The notes: generated from the letters alone by a model not told the origin. 42,997 bases of DNA from Oscillospiraceae bacterium (GCA_902776845.1 CACYRM010000005.1:27514-70510), one strand, 5' to 3'. Positions 8,448 through 17,833 are shown, counted from the first letter of the stretch. Program-made: numbers and translations.

Positions 8448-9644
8448 ATGAATAAATGGATCAGGGCGGCAATTCCGGCACTTTTGATACACTGTTCAAT
8501 CGGTACAGTCTATTGCTGGAGTACTTTCAAACAATCCATTGCGGATGCAATCGGAATGAGTACCTTCTCTGTCGGCTGGGCCTTCAGCTTCGCGATCTTC
8601 TTCCTCGGCATGTCCGCCGCATTCGCAGGCAAGATCGTTGAGATGAATATTCACAGATCATCTCTCATATCAGCAATATGCTTTACAACCGGAATGCTCG
8701 GTACGGGTCTCACGATCCGGTTCTTCACCGGTCCTCTGGCGTTGATACTGATCTATCTGTTTTACGGCTGCATAATGGGTATCGGATTGGGTATAGGCTA
8801 CCTTACTCCGGTAAAGACACTGATGCTGTGGTTCAAGGACAACAAAGGCCTTGCTACGGGCATATCGATCATGGGCTTCGGCCTTGCTAAAGCCATTGCA
8901 ACGCCTGTCATGGAAATGCTCCAGAATAAATATGGTATCGCGCCTATGTTTCTTATCCTCGGCGGGATATATTTTGTCATGATGTTTGCAGGACATCTTC
9001 TGCTTAAGAAGCCGGATGGCTGGATAGAGGACAAGAGCGTAAATAACAGCTTCAAAGTCACATCAATGTTCAAGGATAAGACTTTCATCGGCATATGGCT
9101 TATCTTTTACATCAATATCCATTGCGGCCTGATGCTGATCACATACGAAAAACAGCTTCTGAACGAGAAGTTTGCCGGGCTTGCGATCCTGGCAACGATA
9201 GTAAGTGTTGTGCCATCGGTAACGGCAGTATGTAATGCTTTGGGACGCATCGGCTATTCGACTGTCTCGGATAAGATGAAAGACCGTGCTACGGTATACG
9301 GGATAATATTCCTTTCCTGTGTTTTGCTCTGCGGTCTTTCTGCCGTTATCAGCAGCGGTTTTGTGATCATAGCGCTTCTTATGGTGATCAATCTCGGATA
9401 CGGCGGAGGATTCTCGACTTTGCCGGCCTTGCTTGAATCGCGCTTCGGAATGAAGAATATTTCGAAGATACACGGTCTTTCGCTGTCCGCCTGGGCTGTT
9501 GCGGGCATCACGGGCAATAACCTGTCCGAGATAATACTTTCCAATACAAACAACAATTATACTGTTATCATCATTACTGCAATGGCTTTATATGCGGTTG
9601 CGGGTGTAATCTATTTCACGATGGTAAAAGCAAAGAAAGCCTGA
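8448..9644 (+). CDS. MFS transporter, oxalate/formate antiporter (OFA)-like
   Basis: A 398-aa integral membrane protein with twelve predicted helices and a central cytoplasmic loop at about residue 185-205. The N-terminal helix with GTVYCWSTF and the following glycine-rich helices (GIGLGIGYLTPV) are typical of the OFA/monocarboxylate branch of the major facilitator superfamily, which exchanges or imports small carboxylates. ATG 8448 is preferred to the in-frame GTG at 8439 because GGGGGTGAT at 8435-8443 is a proper ribosome site for it. It appears to be a single-gene unit. The substrate is an inference only. Confidence 0.85.
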   Translation: MNKWIRAAIPALLIHCSIGTVYCWSTFKQSIADAIGMSTFSVGWAFSFAIFFLGMSAAFAGKIVEMNIHRSSLISAICFTTGMLGTGLTIRFFTGPLALILIYLFYGCIMGIGLGIGYLTPVKTLMLWFKDNKGLATGISIMGFGLAKAIATPVMEMLQNKYGIAPMFLILGGIYFVMMFAGHLLLKKPDGWIEDKSVNNSFKVTSMFKDKTFIGIWLIFYINIHCGLMLITYEKQLLNEKFAGLAILATIVSVVPSVTAVCNALGRIGYSTVSDKMKDRATVYGIIFLSCVLLCGLSAVISSGFVIIALLMVINLGYGGGFSTLPALLESRFGMKNISKIHGLSLSAWAVAGITGNNLSEIILSNTNNNYTVIIITAMALYAVAGVIYFTMVKAKKA

Positions 9645-9750
9645 GTTTTCAGACGGTGTTTTCCGAAAGTGTTTAAGAGCAAAACTATTCCGAAAACAAT
9701 TGTTAGTTTTTATAATCTTTGTAAAGCAGTTTTTACTAATTTGGTTAATG

Positions 9751-9784
9751 TTGACAATCTGCCCCTTGCTTTTTTGTGTATATT
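9751..9784 (+). promoter_or_regulatory. Candidate promoter for DUF5067-like lipoprotein
   Basis: A perfect TTGACA at 9751-9756 lies upstream of TATATT at 9779-9784. The 22-nt spacing is too long for a standard promoter, so the -10 choice is doubtful. The leader to ATG 9828 would be about 40 nt. Confidence 0.3.
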
Positions 9785-9827
9785 CACAGCGATAAAATGT
9801 GGATACATCAAAAAGGAGGGGGATTTT

Positions 9828-10907
9828 ATGAAAACAAGTAAGATCACAAGAATTCTCTGTGCCGGCATGACAGCAGCATTGATGGCAGCGTCTTTCACTG
9901 CATGCAGCAAGACAGAGGAGACCACAACAGAAGCTGAGGAAACCAAAGCAAGTGAGACAACTGCCGCTGAGACAACAGCTGCTGCAGAGACTGAAGCCGA
10001 AGAGACAACAGAGGCAGGCTCACATTTCACATTACCCGGAAAGTTCGTTTTCGACGGTGATTTTGAGCTTCAGGTAGTAGGTTATGAGTATTTCGATACA
10101 GGAGACAAGTATGACTATGATCTTCTTAATGTTTACTATGACTTTACTTCTCTGAGCGACAGATTCACAAAGGTCAATGCAATTTCCTGGACCGCTACGC
10201 AGGATGGCGAAGAGCAGAAGTTCAGTCCGTCTTCAAATTCCACTTTCAATAATATGGATTTCAATGACAATATCTGGCTCTATCTCCAGAAGGGAACAAC
10301 TCTCCGCGGCATGGCTGAGTTCACGGTGATCAAGGGCAATACTAATGTTGTAACCGTAGGTGTCGGCTCCGACAGCAATAATCTTCAGTACTTTGATGTT
10401 GATCCCAAGTGGGAGATGCCTGACATCCGTCACGAGGATTTTGAGGTAACCAAGGTTCCCAATCCGGCATTCGGTCCCGGCGGACTCACAGAAGGTGATT
10501 CACCCAACGGGAAGTTCTCTATCAAGGTAAATGAGGTTACAGGCGTATTCAAGGGAACTGATCTTGACCGTGACAGCAATATCGTTGATCACAAGGTTAT
10601 CGGTATTTCCTACACATGGACAAATACCTCAGGCAAGGAAGACAACGCATTCATGGTCGCTTCCGGCAGCTGCTATGTTTTCCAGGATGGCATTTCGCTG
10701 AACACCGTAGGTTCACCTAAGGACTCTGAGGACGCAGGAAAGACACAGTCTGATCTTCCCGAGTATGAGAAGATCGCTGACGGAGACACGATCACATATA
10801 CAGCTTATTACAAGCTCCGTTCGGACAGTCCGATCGAGATCGTATTCAGGGATTTCATGACACAGAATGTTTTCATCGACGTGGTTTATGAAGTTCCTGC
10901 TGCTTAA
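9828..10907 (+). CDS. Secreted lipoprotein with DUF5067-like domain
   Basis: A 359-aa lipoprotein. The signal peptide is residues 1-25 with lipobox FTAC and lipidated Cys26. A Thr/Glu/Ala-rich linker (about 27-65) lifts the domain off the membrane. Residues 70 onward contain two immunoglobulin-like beta-rich halves; the second, with IVDHKVIGISYTWTN, resembles the DUF5067 domain common in clostridial lipoproteins. It has no known enzymatic role. ATG 9828 is chosen over an in-frame start at 9669 because AAGGAGGGGG immediately precedes it and the signal peptide begins there. It is monocistronic, ended by the hairpin at 10939. Confidence 0.8.
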   Translation: MKTSKITRILCAGMTAALMAASFTACSKTEETTTEAEETKASETTAAETTAAAETEAEETTEAGSHFTLPGKFVFDGDFELQVVGYEYFDTGDKYDYDLLNVYYDFTSLSDRFTKVNAISWTATQDGEEQKFSPSSNSTFNNMDFNDNIWLYLQKGTTLRGMAEFTVIKGNTNVVTVGVGSDSNNLQYFDVDPKWEMPDIRHEDFEVTKVPNPAFGPGGLTEGDSPNGKFSIKVNEVTGVFKGTDLDRDSNIVDHKVIGISYTWTNTSGKEDNAFMVASGSCYVFQDGISLNTVGSPKDSEDAGKTQSDLPEYEKIADGDTITYTAYYKLRSDSPIEIVFRDFMTQNVFIDVVYEVPAA

Positions 10908-10938
10908 CAGACTATTGATCGTTTAACTTTTTTGGCCA

Positions 10939-10970
10939 AAGGGCTGTTCCGGTTATCCGGGACAGCCCTT
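10939..10970. terminator. Terminator between convergent lipoprotein genes
   Basis: A 14-nt arm (10939-10952) and its near-perfect complement (10957-10970) close a TTAT loop. On the plus strand ACTTTATTTC follows, a loose U-tract. It sits between two converging genes and may serve both, though the minus-strand side has no T run. Confidence 0.75.
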
Positions 10971-10973
10971 ACT

Positions 10974-13271
10974 TTATTTCATCTCGTCAAGAACTGTCTG
11001 AATGCGTTTCTGCATAACAGGAATGATGTCATCAACCGATCTGCCGCCTGAGAAATATGCGGATGATTCTTCGCGCAGGATTTCCTCTATCGCGCTTCCG
11101 GCATATGTTCCACCGTATGAATAAGAAAGAATATTCATGTATTCATCGACCGTTTCTTCGGGCAACCGGGAACGTGATGAGAATGCTGAAGAATCAGTGA
11201 CTGCTTTGTTGTATGCTTTGAGTCTGTTCTCGGCGATATATCTCATTGCGCTGCGGTTTACAGGATTGGCGGAGGTCATTGTGATCTGCACATCATATGA
11301 TAACAGCAGCTTTACGAATTCCGCGCACGCTTCAGGATAATCCGTATCTGACAATACACAGACAAATTCATGAGATACTGTCTGCGGCCCTCTGCCATCG
11401 AAGGACGGAAGGCCGTAAATTCCTATTCCGTCTCCAAATTCTTCATAACATTCGATATATTCATCGAAGTCGTAAAGATACCCATATATTGCGCCATACG
11501 TTCCTTCAAGCCTTGCGTTATGACCCTCAATGGCAGATATGATCTCAGCCGCAGCACCGGAATGTCCGGAGATGCTGTCTTCAGAAGAACCGTCATTGCC
11601 GTTCTCATCAACAAAGATCATGAGTTCGCGGAAATCATCACCGCTTATATCAACATGTCCGTCTGAAATGAATATATCACTCATGTTCAGGAACAGTTTT
11701 GTGAAATATCCGGATTTGCCCATATTGAATCCTGCTGTGCTGCTCATAGGATCAACACCGTTGCATACTTCATCCACGAATCTTTCATATTGGCCGAAAG
11801 TAAACCCTGTCTGACCTTCAGGCATATTGGATGAAGAGGTGATGATCCCTGATGCGGATATATCCAAAGGTATCCTGTAAAGTGAATCTCCTGATCTTGC
11901 TGCATCTACCGCATTCGAAAAATACTGCTCTTCCCAGTCAGTCTTATCAAGCCCCAATAAAGGTGCCAGATCGATATAACGGTTGACATCCGAGGCATCT
12001 GCTTCCGGATCTTCAACAAGAAGGATATCAGGATCTGTGTCAATTTCTTTTCCTGACCCGTCTTCAGGGAAAGCATACTTTATAAAAAATGAACCGTTTT
12101 GTTCATTGAACAGATGGACTGCGTTGAAATCGGATTCAGACGGAAAGAAATCATGTTCTGATGACAAAGTAAGAATTGTCTTTCCCGCATTTGGATTGGT
12201 ACCGGCAAGCGAGAGATGAGATATCCTGTAACCGAATCCGCCTGTTGGCTCCTCAGTCTCACATCCCAGCAGGATCTCGTCACCGTTATCCGAGATATAG
12301 AGCAGCTCGGATTCCGCGATATCTGTCAGTGATGCACCGATATCGCTGTAATCGCAGATGCGGGTAAGTTCGCCTGTCATGTCATCAACAAAACTGAATC
12401 CGTTTACGTCTCTTCCGACATATTTGCCGGAAGCGCGTTCGATCCATGTTCCGAAATTGCCGTACAGGCCTGACAGTTCCTTTACTTCGCCGGAAGCGAT
12501 ATTGAGAGAAACATATATGAGATCATAAGTTGAGAGATAGACCGGTAATATGACGGTGCCCTGAGTTCCTGGGATGAGATTCATAACGCCTTCAACAACG
12601 CCGCCGTTAAGTGCCAGATCGGATGAGAACATCTCGTAGAACGAACCGTCAGGTCTTACAACGGCAATGCTCTCATTCCAGGAGTTAACATGCAGAATAT
12701 AGACTGTGTATCCGTCTGTTGAGTACATATCGGTAATATATACCGGATTATTATAGTAGTTGTTTACCTCAGGCAGTGTCAGTTCTTCTCCGTTGTACAG
12801 ATAGGAGATAACTGCCCCTGTCTCCAGATCGAGTATTACTTCAAGTGTGTTTAATCCATTATCCGCGACCCAAGCTTTTTGGAGGAAACGGTATGTCCCG
12901 TCATCGTTGACTGAAGCAAAGTCAGTCCTGCCGATATACTTTCCGTCAAAGGAAAACTCAAGAACAGACTGTTCGAAATGCTCCATGATCTCCTTATCGG
13001 TAAGATCTCTTATATTTCCTTCATATTTGCGTTCCGCATTAACGCTTAAATATACTGAACCGTTCATTGCGCCGGCATTCGAAAAGCTTACATATTCATA
13101 ATCCTCATCAGAATACAGACAGGAGGCATCAAACGATTCGTATTCATACCACGTGTCATCTGCTTTTACCTTTTCGTATTCCTTCTTTTTGGACGAACAT
13201 GATGATACCGGCACCAGCAATGCAGCCGTCAGCAGTATTGATATACATTTTTCATACACAGTATTTTTCAT
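10974..13271 (-). CDS. Large lipoprotein with solute-binding-like C-terminal domain
   Basis: A 765-aa lipoprotein with a signal peptide ending at VSSC (lipidated Cys25). Residues about 60-440 hold repeating beta-strand units that read like a beta-propeller or WD-like fold. Residues about 440-765 resemble family-1 extracellular solute-binding proteins (YRIPLDISASGI, FTFGQYERFVDEV, a C-terminal helical lobe), but no permease genes are nearby. The start at 13271 is chosen because the signal peptide begins there; a 65-codon upstream extension lacks signal character. There is no Shine-Dalgarno, and a TATAAT box lies 6 nt before the ATG (see findings). It is divergent from the response regulator at 13373, which suggests it could be an accessory sensor for that system. 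Confidence 0.75.
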   Translation of the reverse strand: MKNTVYEKCISILLTAALLVPVSSCSSKKKEYEKVKADDTWYEYESFDASCLYSDEDYEYVSFSNAGAMNGSVYLSVNAERKYEGNIRDLTDKEIMEHFEQSVLEFSFDGKYIGRTDFASVNDDGTYRFLQKAWVADNGLNTLEVILDLETGAVISYLYNGEELTLPEVNNYYNNPVYITDMYSTDGYTVYILHVNSWNESIAVVRPDGSFYEMFSSDLALNGGVVEGVMNLIPGTQGTVILPVYLSTYDLIYVSLNIASGEVKELSGLYGNFGTWIERASGKYVGRDVNGFSFVDDMTGELTRICDYSDIGASLTDIAESELLYISDNGDEILLGCETEEPTGGFGYRISHLSLAGTNPNAGKTILTLSSEHDFFPSESDFNAVHLFNEQNGSFFIKYAFPEDGSGKEIDTDPDILLVEDPEADASDVNRYIDLAPLLGLDKTDWEEQYFSNAVDAARSGDSLYRIPLDISASGIITSSSNMPEGQTGFTFGQYERFVDEVCNGVDPMSSTAGFNMGKSGYFTKLFLNMSDIFISDGHVDISGDDFRELMIFVDENGNDGSSEDSISGHSGAAAEIISAIEGHNARLEGTYGAIYGYLYDFDEYIECYEEFGDGIGIYGLPSFDGRGPQTVSHEFVCVLSDTDYPEACAEFVKLLLSYDVQITMTSANPVNRSAMRYIAENRLKAYNKAVTDSSAFSSRSRLPEETVDEYMNILSYSYGGTYAGSAIEEILREESSAYFSGGRSVDDIIPVMQKRIQTVLDEMK

Positions 13272-13277
13272 GGCTTC

Positions 13278-13283
13278 ATTATA
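13278..13283 (-). promoter_or_regulatory. -10 box of lipoprotein gene, leaderless architecture
   Basis: On the minus strand a perfect TATAAT is followed by GAAGCC and then ATG. No good -35 is seen at normal spacing. The predicted start of transcription coincides with the start codon. Confidence 0.5.
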
Positions 13284-13337
13284 AAACAATGCCGGCGTTA
13301 AAAGGGTTAAGATATAGGTAACATTTGTGCCTCCAAC

Positions 13338-13366
13338 TTGATTTGGAAAAGGAATAGAAATACTAT
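13338..13366 (+). promoter_or_regulatory. Promoter of the RR-ABC-HK operon, leaderless architecture
   Basis: TTGATT (13338-13343), a 17-nt spacer and TACTAT (13361-13366), then TTTTAC and the ATG at 13373. Transcription should begin at or next to the A of the ATG. No ribosome site fits. Confidence 0.6.
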
Positions 13367-13372
13367 TTTTAC

Positions 13373-14041
13373 ATGAGCAGGATACTGATTGTTGAAGATG
13401 ATGAAGATATCGGAGCAGTCCTTCAAAAAGAACTGAAGAAGGATGGCTATGATGCTTTGTGGGCAACTACCGGGACCGAGGGCAGGATGATGCTCGGGAC
13501 AAATCCCGATCTTATATTGATGGATCTTATGCTGCCCGGAATGTCAGGCGAGGAACTGCTTACCCATATTCCGAAAGGAACGCCGGTGATCGCAGTGAGC
13601 GCAAGGTCTTCAACGGATGATAAGATCGCTCTTCTATCGGAGGGCTGCGTAGATTATATTACCAAGCCTTTTGATATCAGGGAACTTAAAGCAAGAGTAA
13701 ATGCCGCGCTCCGTACAACTGCCCGAAGCGGTAATTCCTTGCGCATAACCTGCGGCGACCTGATCATCGACACAGACAGGCATGAAGTATATGTTAAAGA
13801 TAAGGAAATAAAACTTACAAGGACCGAATATGCGATACTGAAGATGCTCGCTACCGGCGGGGGGCGCGTGATCTCAAAGTCGGAACTGCTGGATCTAATC
13901 AGATCAGAGACGCCTGACTGCACGGAGAGTTCTGTTAAGGTCCATGTCAGCAATCTCAGGAAAAAGATAAAGGAACATACCGATACCGAATACATAGAAG
14001 CAGTCTGGGGAATAGGCTTTAAACTTAAAGGAGATCTGTAA
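13373..14041 (+). CDS. OmpR/PhoB-family response regulator
   Basis: A 222-aa two-component regulator. The receiver domain (1-115) has the acidic pocket E8/D9/D10, phosphoacceptor D51 in LILMDLMLPG, S76 and K98 (TKPF). The C-terminal winged-helix DNA-binding domain (about 125-222) has the LTRTEYAILKML signature and ends in the wing GIGFKL. It overlaps the ABC ATPase start by one base (TAATG). The kinase partner is four genes downstream. The start MSRILIVEDD is the family's canonical N-terminus, so the absence of a ribosome site is not due to a wrong start. Confidence 0.95.
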   Translation: MSRILIVEDDEDIGAVLQKELKKDGYDALWATTGTEGRMMLGTNPDLILMDLMLPGMSGEELLTHIPKGTPVIAVSARSSTDDKIALLSEGCVDYITKPFDIRELKARVNAALRTTARSGNSLRITCGDLIIDTDRHEVYVKDKEIKLTRTEYAILKMLATGGGRVISKSELLDLIRSETPDCTESSVKVHVSNLRKKIKEHTDTEYIEAVWGIGFKLKGDL

Positions 14042-14958
14042 TGGATAATGTAGTCTCGATCAAAGATATAAGCAAAGTTTACGGCAAAGCCCAGGTCTTA
14101 AGGAACGTTTCACTTGATATTCCTAACGGTTCGATCTTTGGTCTTGTCGGAAGAAACGGCGCGGGCAAGACGACTCTTATGAGGATCATAACAGGTCTTG
14201 CTGAACCGACATCAGGATCATATTCTATCAGCGGTGTGTCAAGTAAGGACAAAGAGATCATAAAGGTCAGAAGAAGGATGGGTTCTATTATCGAAAGTCC
14301 CGCCGTATTCCGCAACCTCTCGGCTTATGACAATCTAAAGCTCCAGTATATAAATCTCGGAATGACATCGTATGACGATATCCCCGGGCTTTTGGAACTT
14401 GTTGAACTCAATAATTCAGGAAAGAAGACTGCGGGCAAATTCTCCCTCGGCATGAAGCAGAGGCTCGGAATAGCAGTGGCACTTTGCGGAAAGCCGGATA
14501 TCCTTGTCCTTGACGAACCTATCAACGGTCTTGATCCTCAGGGCATTATCCAGATGCGTGAGATCCTCATCAGGATCAACAGGGAAAGACATACCACGAT
14601 ACTTATCTCAAGTCATATACTTGAAGAATTGTCCAAGCTCGCCACGCATTATGCGTTCATTGACAACGGCGAGATTCTTCAGACGTTATCCGCTGATGAG
14701 CTTATGAACAAAGTCCGCAAGTCATCAAGGCTCAAGGTGTCAAGCGTGGAGGATCTGTGTCCTGTTTTCGACAGGAATGATATCGATTACAAGATAAACG
14801 GTGAAGATACTGTGGATATCTATTCGGAGATATCTGTCTCGAGAACCGTTGCGCTGGCGAACGAGGCAGGAGTTGAAGTTATTTCGGTCGCAGAGAACAA
14901 CGAGAGTCTTGAAGGCTATTTTATGAATCTTGTCGCTAAGAGGGAAGGACTCTCATGA
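14041..14958 (+). CDS. ABC transporter ATP-binding protein (bacitracin/lantibiotic type)
   Basis: A 305-aa ATPase of the BcrA/LanF type. It shows Walker A GRNGAGKTT at 37-45, signature FSLGMKQRL, Walker B ILVLDEPING and the H-loop SSHILEEL. The C-terminal 85 residues form the extension usual in this subfamily. It should energise export or expulsion of peptide antibiotics through the two permeases that follow. It overlaps both neighbours (1 bp upstream, 4 bp ATGA downstream), so translation is coupled. Confidence 0.93.
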   Translation: MDNVVSIKDISKVYGKAQVLRNVSLDIPNGSIFGLVGRNGAGKTTLMRIITGLAEPTSGSYSISGVSSKDKEIIKVRRRMGSIIESPAVFRNLSAYDNLKLQYINLGMTSYDDIPGLLELVELNNSGKKTAGKFSLGMKQRLGIAVALCGKPDILVLDEPINGLDPQGIIQMREILIRINRERHTTILISSHILEELSKLATHYAFIDNGEILQTLSADELMNKVRKSSRLKVSSVEDLCPVFDRNDIDYKINGEDTVDIYSEISVSRTVALANEAGVEVISVAENNESLEGYFMNLVAKREGLS

Positions 14959-15797
14959 GATTCGCTCTTAAGTCATCTTTTTTCAGATTATTCAGGACCA
15001 GGCTCTTTATCTGGGTGATCGTCTTTTCGCTTTTGACCGGAATAGGCGTGTTCAACAGCGTATGCGGCAATGAAATGATGATGTATACGCTGCCGTCTCT
15101 TGGCCGGCCCAGATTCTTTGACAATGACTTCCTGATCCTGTGCCTGAAAGATCTCATCTATGTTTTCCCGTTCGGAGCTGCCGTATTCTGCATGATGTTT
15201 ACGGGATCCGATATCTCATTCCGCGCGGTCAACAACAAGATAGCTACCGGAACACCGAGGGTAATGATCTTTTTTGCGGATGCGGCGGTTGCTGCTTTAA
15301 CGGCTTTGTTCTCGGTCATTGTCAGTGCCGCGGCATTATTTCTCCTTGTTAAGTTCGTTCCCGTAAAAGAATCTGTTGAGATCAACAGCAAGGTAATACT
15401 TACTGTGCTTTTTGTTGCAGTCATCGTCATGGCGTTTGTGTTGTTCTTTACGATGCTTCAGGTGTTTTTCAGCAATAAACTGTTCGGCGTGATCATATCA
15501 ATGTTCCTTATTCCGGCACTGATGTCTTATCCGGGACACATCAACTACATCCTGGATCAGCCTTACAGGTATTCTTACAAAGACGAGACTTCGGGAGAGA
15601 CCGTCTGGGAGCTTAATCCCGAATATGTCGGAGGGGTTGAGAGGAACGCGCTGACATTCTCGCTGGAACTGAATCCGTATTATGGTGTTTTGATGAGGGA
15701 ACCCGGCAACGCAAAGTGTGCTGCTGCCGCAGGTGCGGTCATAGTGCTGTCAGCAGCGGCAGGTGCCTTGGCGATAAGCAGAAAGGAGTTCACGTAA
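14955..15797 (+). CDS. ABC-2 type permease, first subunit
   Basis: A 280-aa membrane protein with about six helices, of the LanE/BcrB type ABC-2 permease. The early motif FRAVNNKIATGTPRVMIF resembles the amphipathic coupling segment of this family (usually RxxxxKLxxGxxR). A periplasm-facing stretch (about 185-240) lies before the last helix. It starts inside the stop of the ATPase gene. The partner permease is the next gene, so the transporter is probably a heterotrimer-like ABC1-permease-permease complex. Confidence 0.85.
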   Translation: MRFALKSSFFRLFRTRLFIWVIVFSLLTGIGVFNSVCGNEMMMYTLPSLGRPRFFDNDFLILCLKDLIYVFPFGAAVFCMMFTGSDISFRAVNNKIATGTPRVMIFFADAAVAALTALFSVIVSAAALFLLVKFVPVKESVEINSKVILTVLFVAVIVMAFVLFFTMLQVFFSNKLFGVIISMFLIPALMSYPGHINYILDQPYRYSYKDETSGETVWELNPEYVGGVERNALTFSLELNPYYGVLMREPGNAKCAAAAGAVIVLSAAAGALAISRKEFT

Positions 15798-15798
15798 T

Positions 15799-16866
15799 AT
15801 GAAGAAGATCCTTTCGGGTTTTATCTACAGAGCCTTAAGAAGTATCGAGACCTGGATAATGGCAGGCTTCCTGGTCTTTGCTTCTTTATATATCTGTTAT
15901 ATCAGGATCGATAATCCCGATAATGGTATTTCCCATGATGCCGGCAGACGTTTTGAAAGTCTTGATGTGAGCGCGAAAGATGCTTACATGCTGGACGCTG
16001 CAGCTCTTCCGGAAGATGTATATTATAAGCTTGATTCCGAAGATGACGAGGTCAGGTACGAGATCAAACTGCTGTTTGGTACTTCTGATTCCATACAGTT
16101 TATTATGACCGCAGTGCTGATTATTTATCTGCCGGTATTTCTGGGAAGAATGTTCAGTGACGGCACGGTCAAGAACCTTATTGCCGGCGGTCACAGTAAG
16201 GGCAGGATATATCTTTCATCTCTGCTGTTCAGTATTGTCCTTGATATGGCGATGATGATCACCTGTACATTCTTATATGTGATCATGTGCCTTATACTGA
16301 AATGGCATCCCCCGGTATATATTCCCGTGGTCCTTATGATGTTCCTGATATCATTGCTGATATCGGTTACTGTAACTTCTGTATGCACGGCATTCCTTTT
16401 TATCAGCGGAAAGCGTACAGTTGCTTTTATCGCCGGCTTTATTCTCATGTTGTTGATCTGGTTTATTTCCGCATCGGTTCCTGCGGCTCTCCTGGTCGGG
16501 ACCCAGAACATAGATGTCAGCGGCGAAAACATTAAGCTTATAAAAGAGATAAAAAAAGAAGATCCCTATAATCTTGAAATGAGTTTTGTTTTGTCTGAAT
16601 TCAATTACAGATTCATTTATCACGATGAGGAGATAGTTTTCTTTGAAGACAGTATTCTTCCGCGTCCTGTAAAAACTGCGGCACTTGCTCTGACATACGC
16701 GGATCCTGCCGTGATACATCATACTAACGAAGGCTTAAGCATCCCGTACTACGTGATGTACCGTGACGGCTTGATGGCGGTCAACGCCGCAAGCGATATA
16801 TTCTGGATTATTCTTACTTCCTTCTGTGGTATTATCATTTTCAGAAGGAAGGAGATCCGCTGTTGA
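15799..16866 (+). CDS. ABC-2 type permease, second subunit
   Basis: A 355-aa membrane protein with one N-terminal helix, an extracellular stretch (about 40-90), then five or more helices. The coupling segment DGTVKNLIAGGHSKGRIYLS is clear (about 115-134) and parallels the first permease. The ATG is one base after the previous stop with GGAG at 15784-15787. It overlaps the kinase gene by 4 bp. No catalytic motif is expected. The role is inferred from operon structure. Confidence 0.83.
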   Translation: MKKILSGFIYRALRSIETWIMAGFLVFASLYICYIRIDNPDNGISHDAGRRFESLDVSAKDAYMLDAAALPEDVYYKLDSEDDEVRYEIKLLFGTSDSIQFIMTAVLIIYLPVFLGRMFSDGTVKNLIAGGHSKGRIYLSSLLFSIVLDMAMMITCTFLYVIMCLILKWHPPVYIPVVLMMFLISLLISVTVTSVCTAFLFISGKRTVAFIAGFILMLLIWFISASVPAALLVGTQNIDVSGENIKLIKEIKKEDPYNLEMSFVLSEFNYRFIYHDEEIVFFEDSILPRPVKTAALALTYADPAVIHHTNEGLSIPYYVMYRDGLMAVNAASDIFWIILTSFCGIIIFRRKEIRC

Positions 16867-17768
16867 AGATCCTGATAGTCCTGTGTGCGGTCCTGGCAAT
16901 AGCACTTATCATCGCTGTCATAAAGATAGTGCTTTTAAGACGCGGATTTGATGAGCTTACCGATAATATCACAGACCAGGTCAAAGGTGAGACGCAGGTG
17001 CCCGTTACGCTCACTACGACTGATCCTCATGCGCGGAAAACCGCCGAGACACTTAACAGGGAACTCAAAAATCTTCAGAATGAAAGAAACAGTTATCTGG
17101 ACGGCAACCGCAAAGTATCTGAAGCTGTTACTGCGATCTCCCACGATATAAGAACACCCCTGACTGCGATAAATTCTTATCTGGATCTTATGAAGGATGA
17201 GACTGATGAGGAACTAAGGGAACAGTACCTTGAACGGATCAAGAGCCGCACGCTTTCGTTGAGCGAACTGGCGGATGAACTCTTTAAATACAGCACTTCC
17301 ACTGATCCATCAGGACATCCTTCCGCTGATACAGATACAAGGTCTGAACCTGTTGATATCTGCCGGATCTTAGAGGAGTGCATGCTCTCTTTCTATGCCG
17401 CGTTCAAGAAGAAGGGCATAGAACCTGAAATAGATCTTCCTGACAATCCTGTATATGTTATGTGCGACAGAAAAGGAGCGAACCGTATCTTCGAGAATAT
17501 TATCAGCAATGCGATAAAATACGCAGATGACGGACTTACGGTAAAACTCGATAACGAAGGATGCGCAATATTCAGCAATCCCGCTCCTGAACTGACGCCC
17601 GTATCTGCCGCCAAGCTTTTTGACCGGTACTACACAGTTCACGAAGGCCAGGCTTCTACAGGACTCGGATTTTCGATCGCGAAAGAACTCATCACAAGAA
17701 ACGGCGGAACGATAGAGGCTGATCTTAAAGAAGGCATCTTATCGGTAAAGGTTCATTTTGTTAAGTGA
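16863..17768 (+). CDS. Sensor histidine kinase, single TM
   Basis: A 301-aa kinase. One N-terminal TM helix (about 3-25) is followed directly by cytoplasmic sequence, so there is no extracellular sensor domain and no clear HAMP. The dimerisation/phosphoacceptor helix carries H94 in SHDIRTPLTAI. The ATPase domain has the N box (NIISNAIKYADD) and G boxes (STGLGFSIAKEL). Lack of a sensor domain suggests that it reads the state of the ABC transporter or another membrane partner, as in Bce-type systems. Start is TTG overlapping the previous stop (TTGA) with GGAAGGAG upstream. Confidence 0.92.
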   Translation: MKILIVLCAVLAIALIIAVIKIVLLRRGFDELTDNITDQVKGETQVPVTLTTTDPHARKTAETLNRELKNLQNERNSYLDGNRKVSEAVTAISHDIRTPLTAINSYLDLMKDETDEELREQYLERIKSRTLSLSELADELFKYSTSTDPSGHPSADTDTRSEPVDICRILEECMLSFYAAFKKKGIEPEIDLPDNPVYVMCDRKGANRIFENIISNAIKYADDGLTVKLDNEGCAIFSNPAPELTPVSAAKLFDRYYTVHEGQASTGLGFSIAKELITRNGGTIEADLKEGILSVKVHFVK

Positions 17769-17779
17769 TAAGCCGTACA

Positions 17780-17788
17780 TGATATAAT
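17780..17788 (+). promoter_or_regulatory. Extended -10 promoter for pepD-like gene
   Basis: TGATATAAT is an extended -10 with perfect TATAAT at 17783-17788. A possible -35 TTGTTA at 17758 is 19 nt away. The start site would be about 17795, leaving a leader of about 40 nt. Confidence 0.65.
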
Positions 17789-17833
17789 TATTCAAGAGAA
17801 TTATCTTCTGTTTCTGTTTTGAAAGAGGTCATT

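Noticed and set aside
13272..13466. N-terminal extension of the solute-binding-like lipoprotein
   Set aside because: It would cross the response regulator start and lacks signal character, while the signal peptide begins at 13271.
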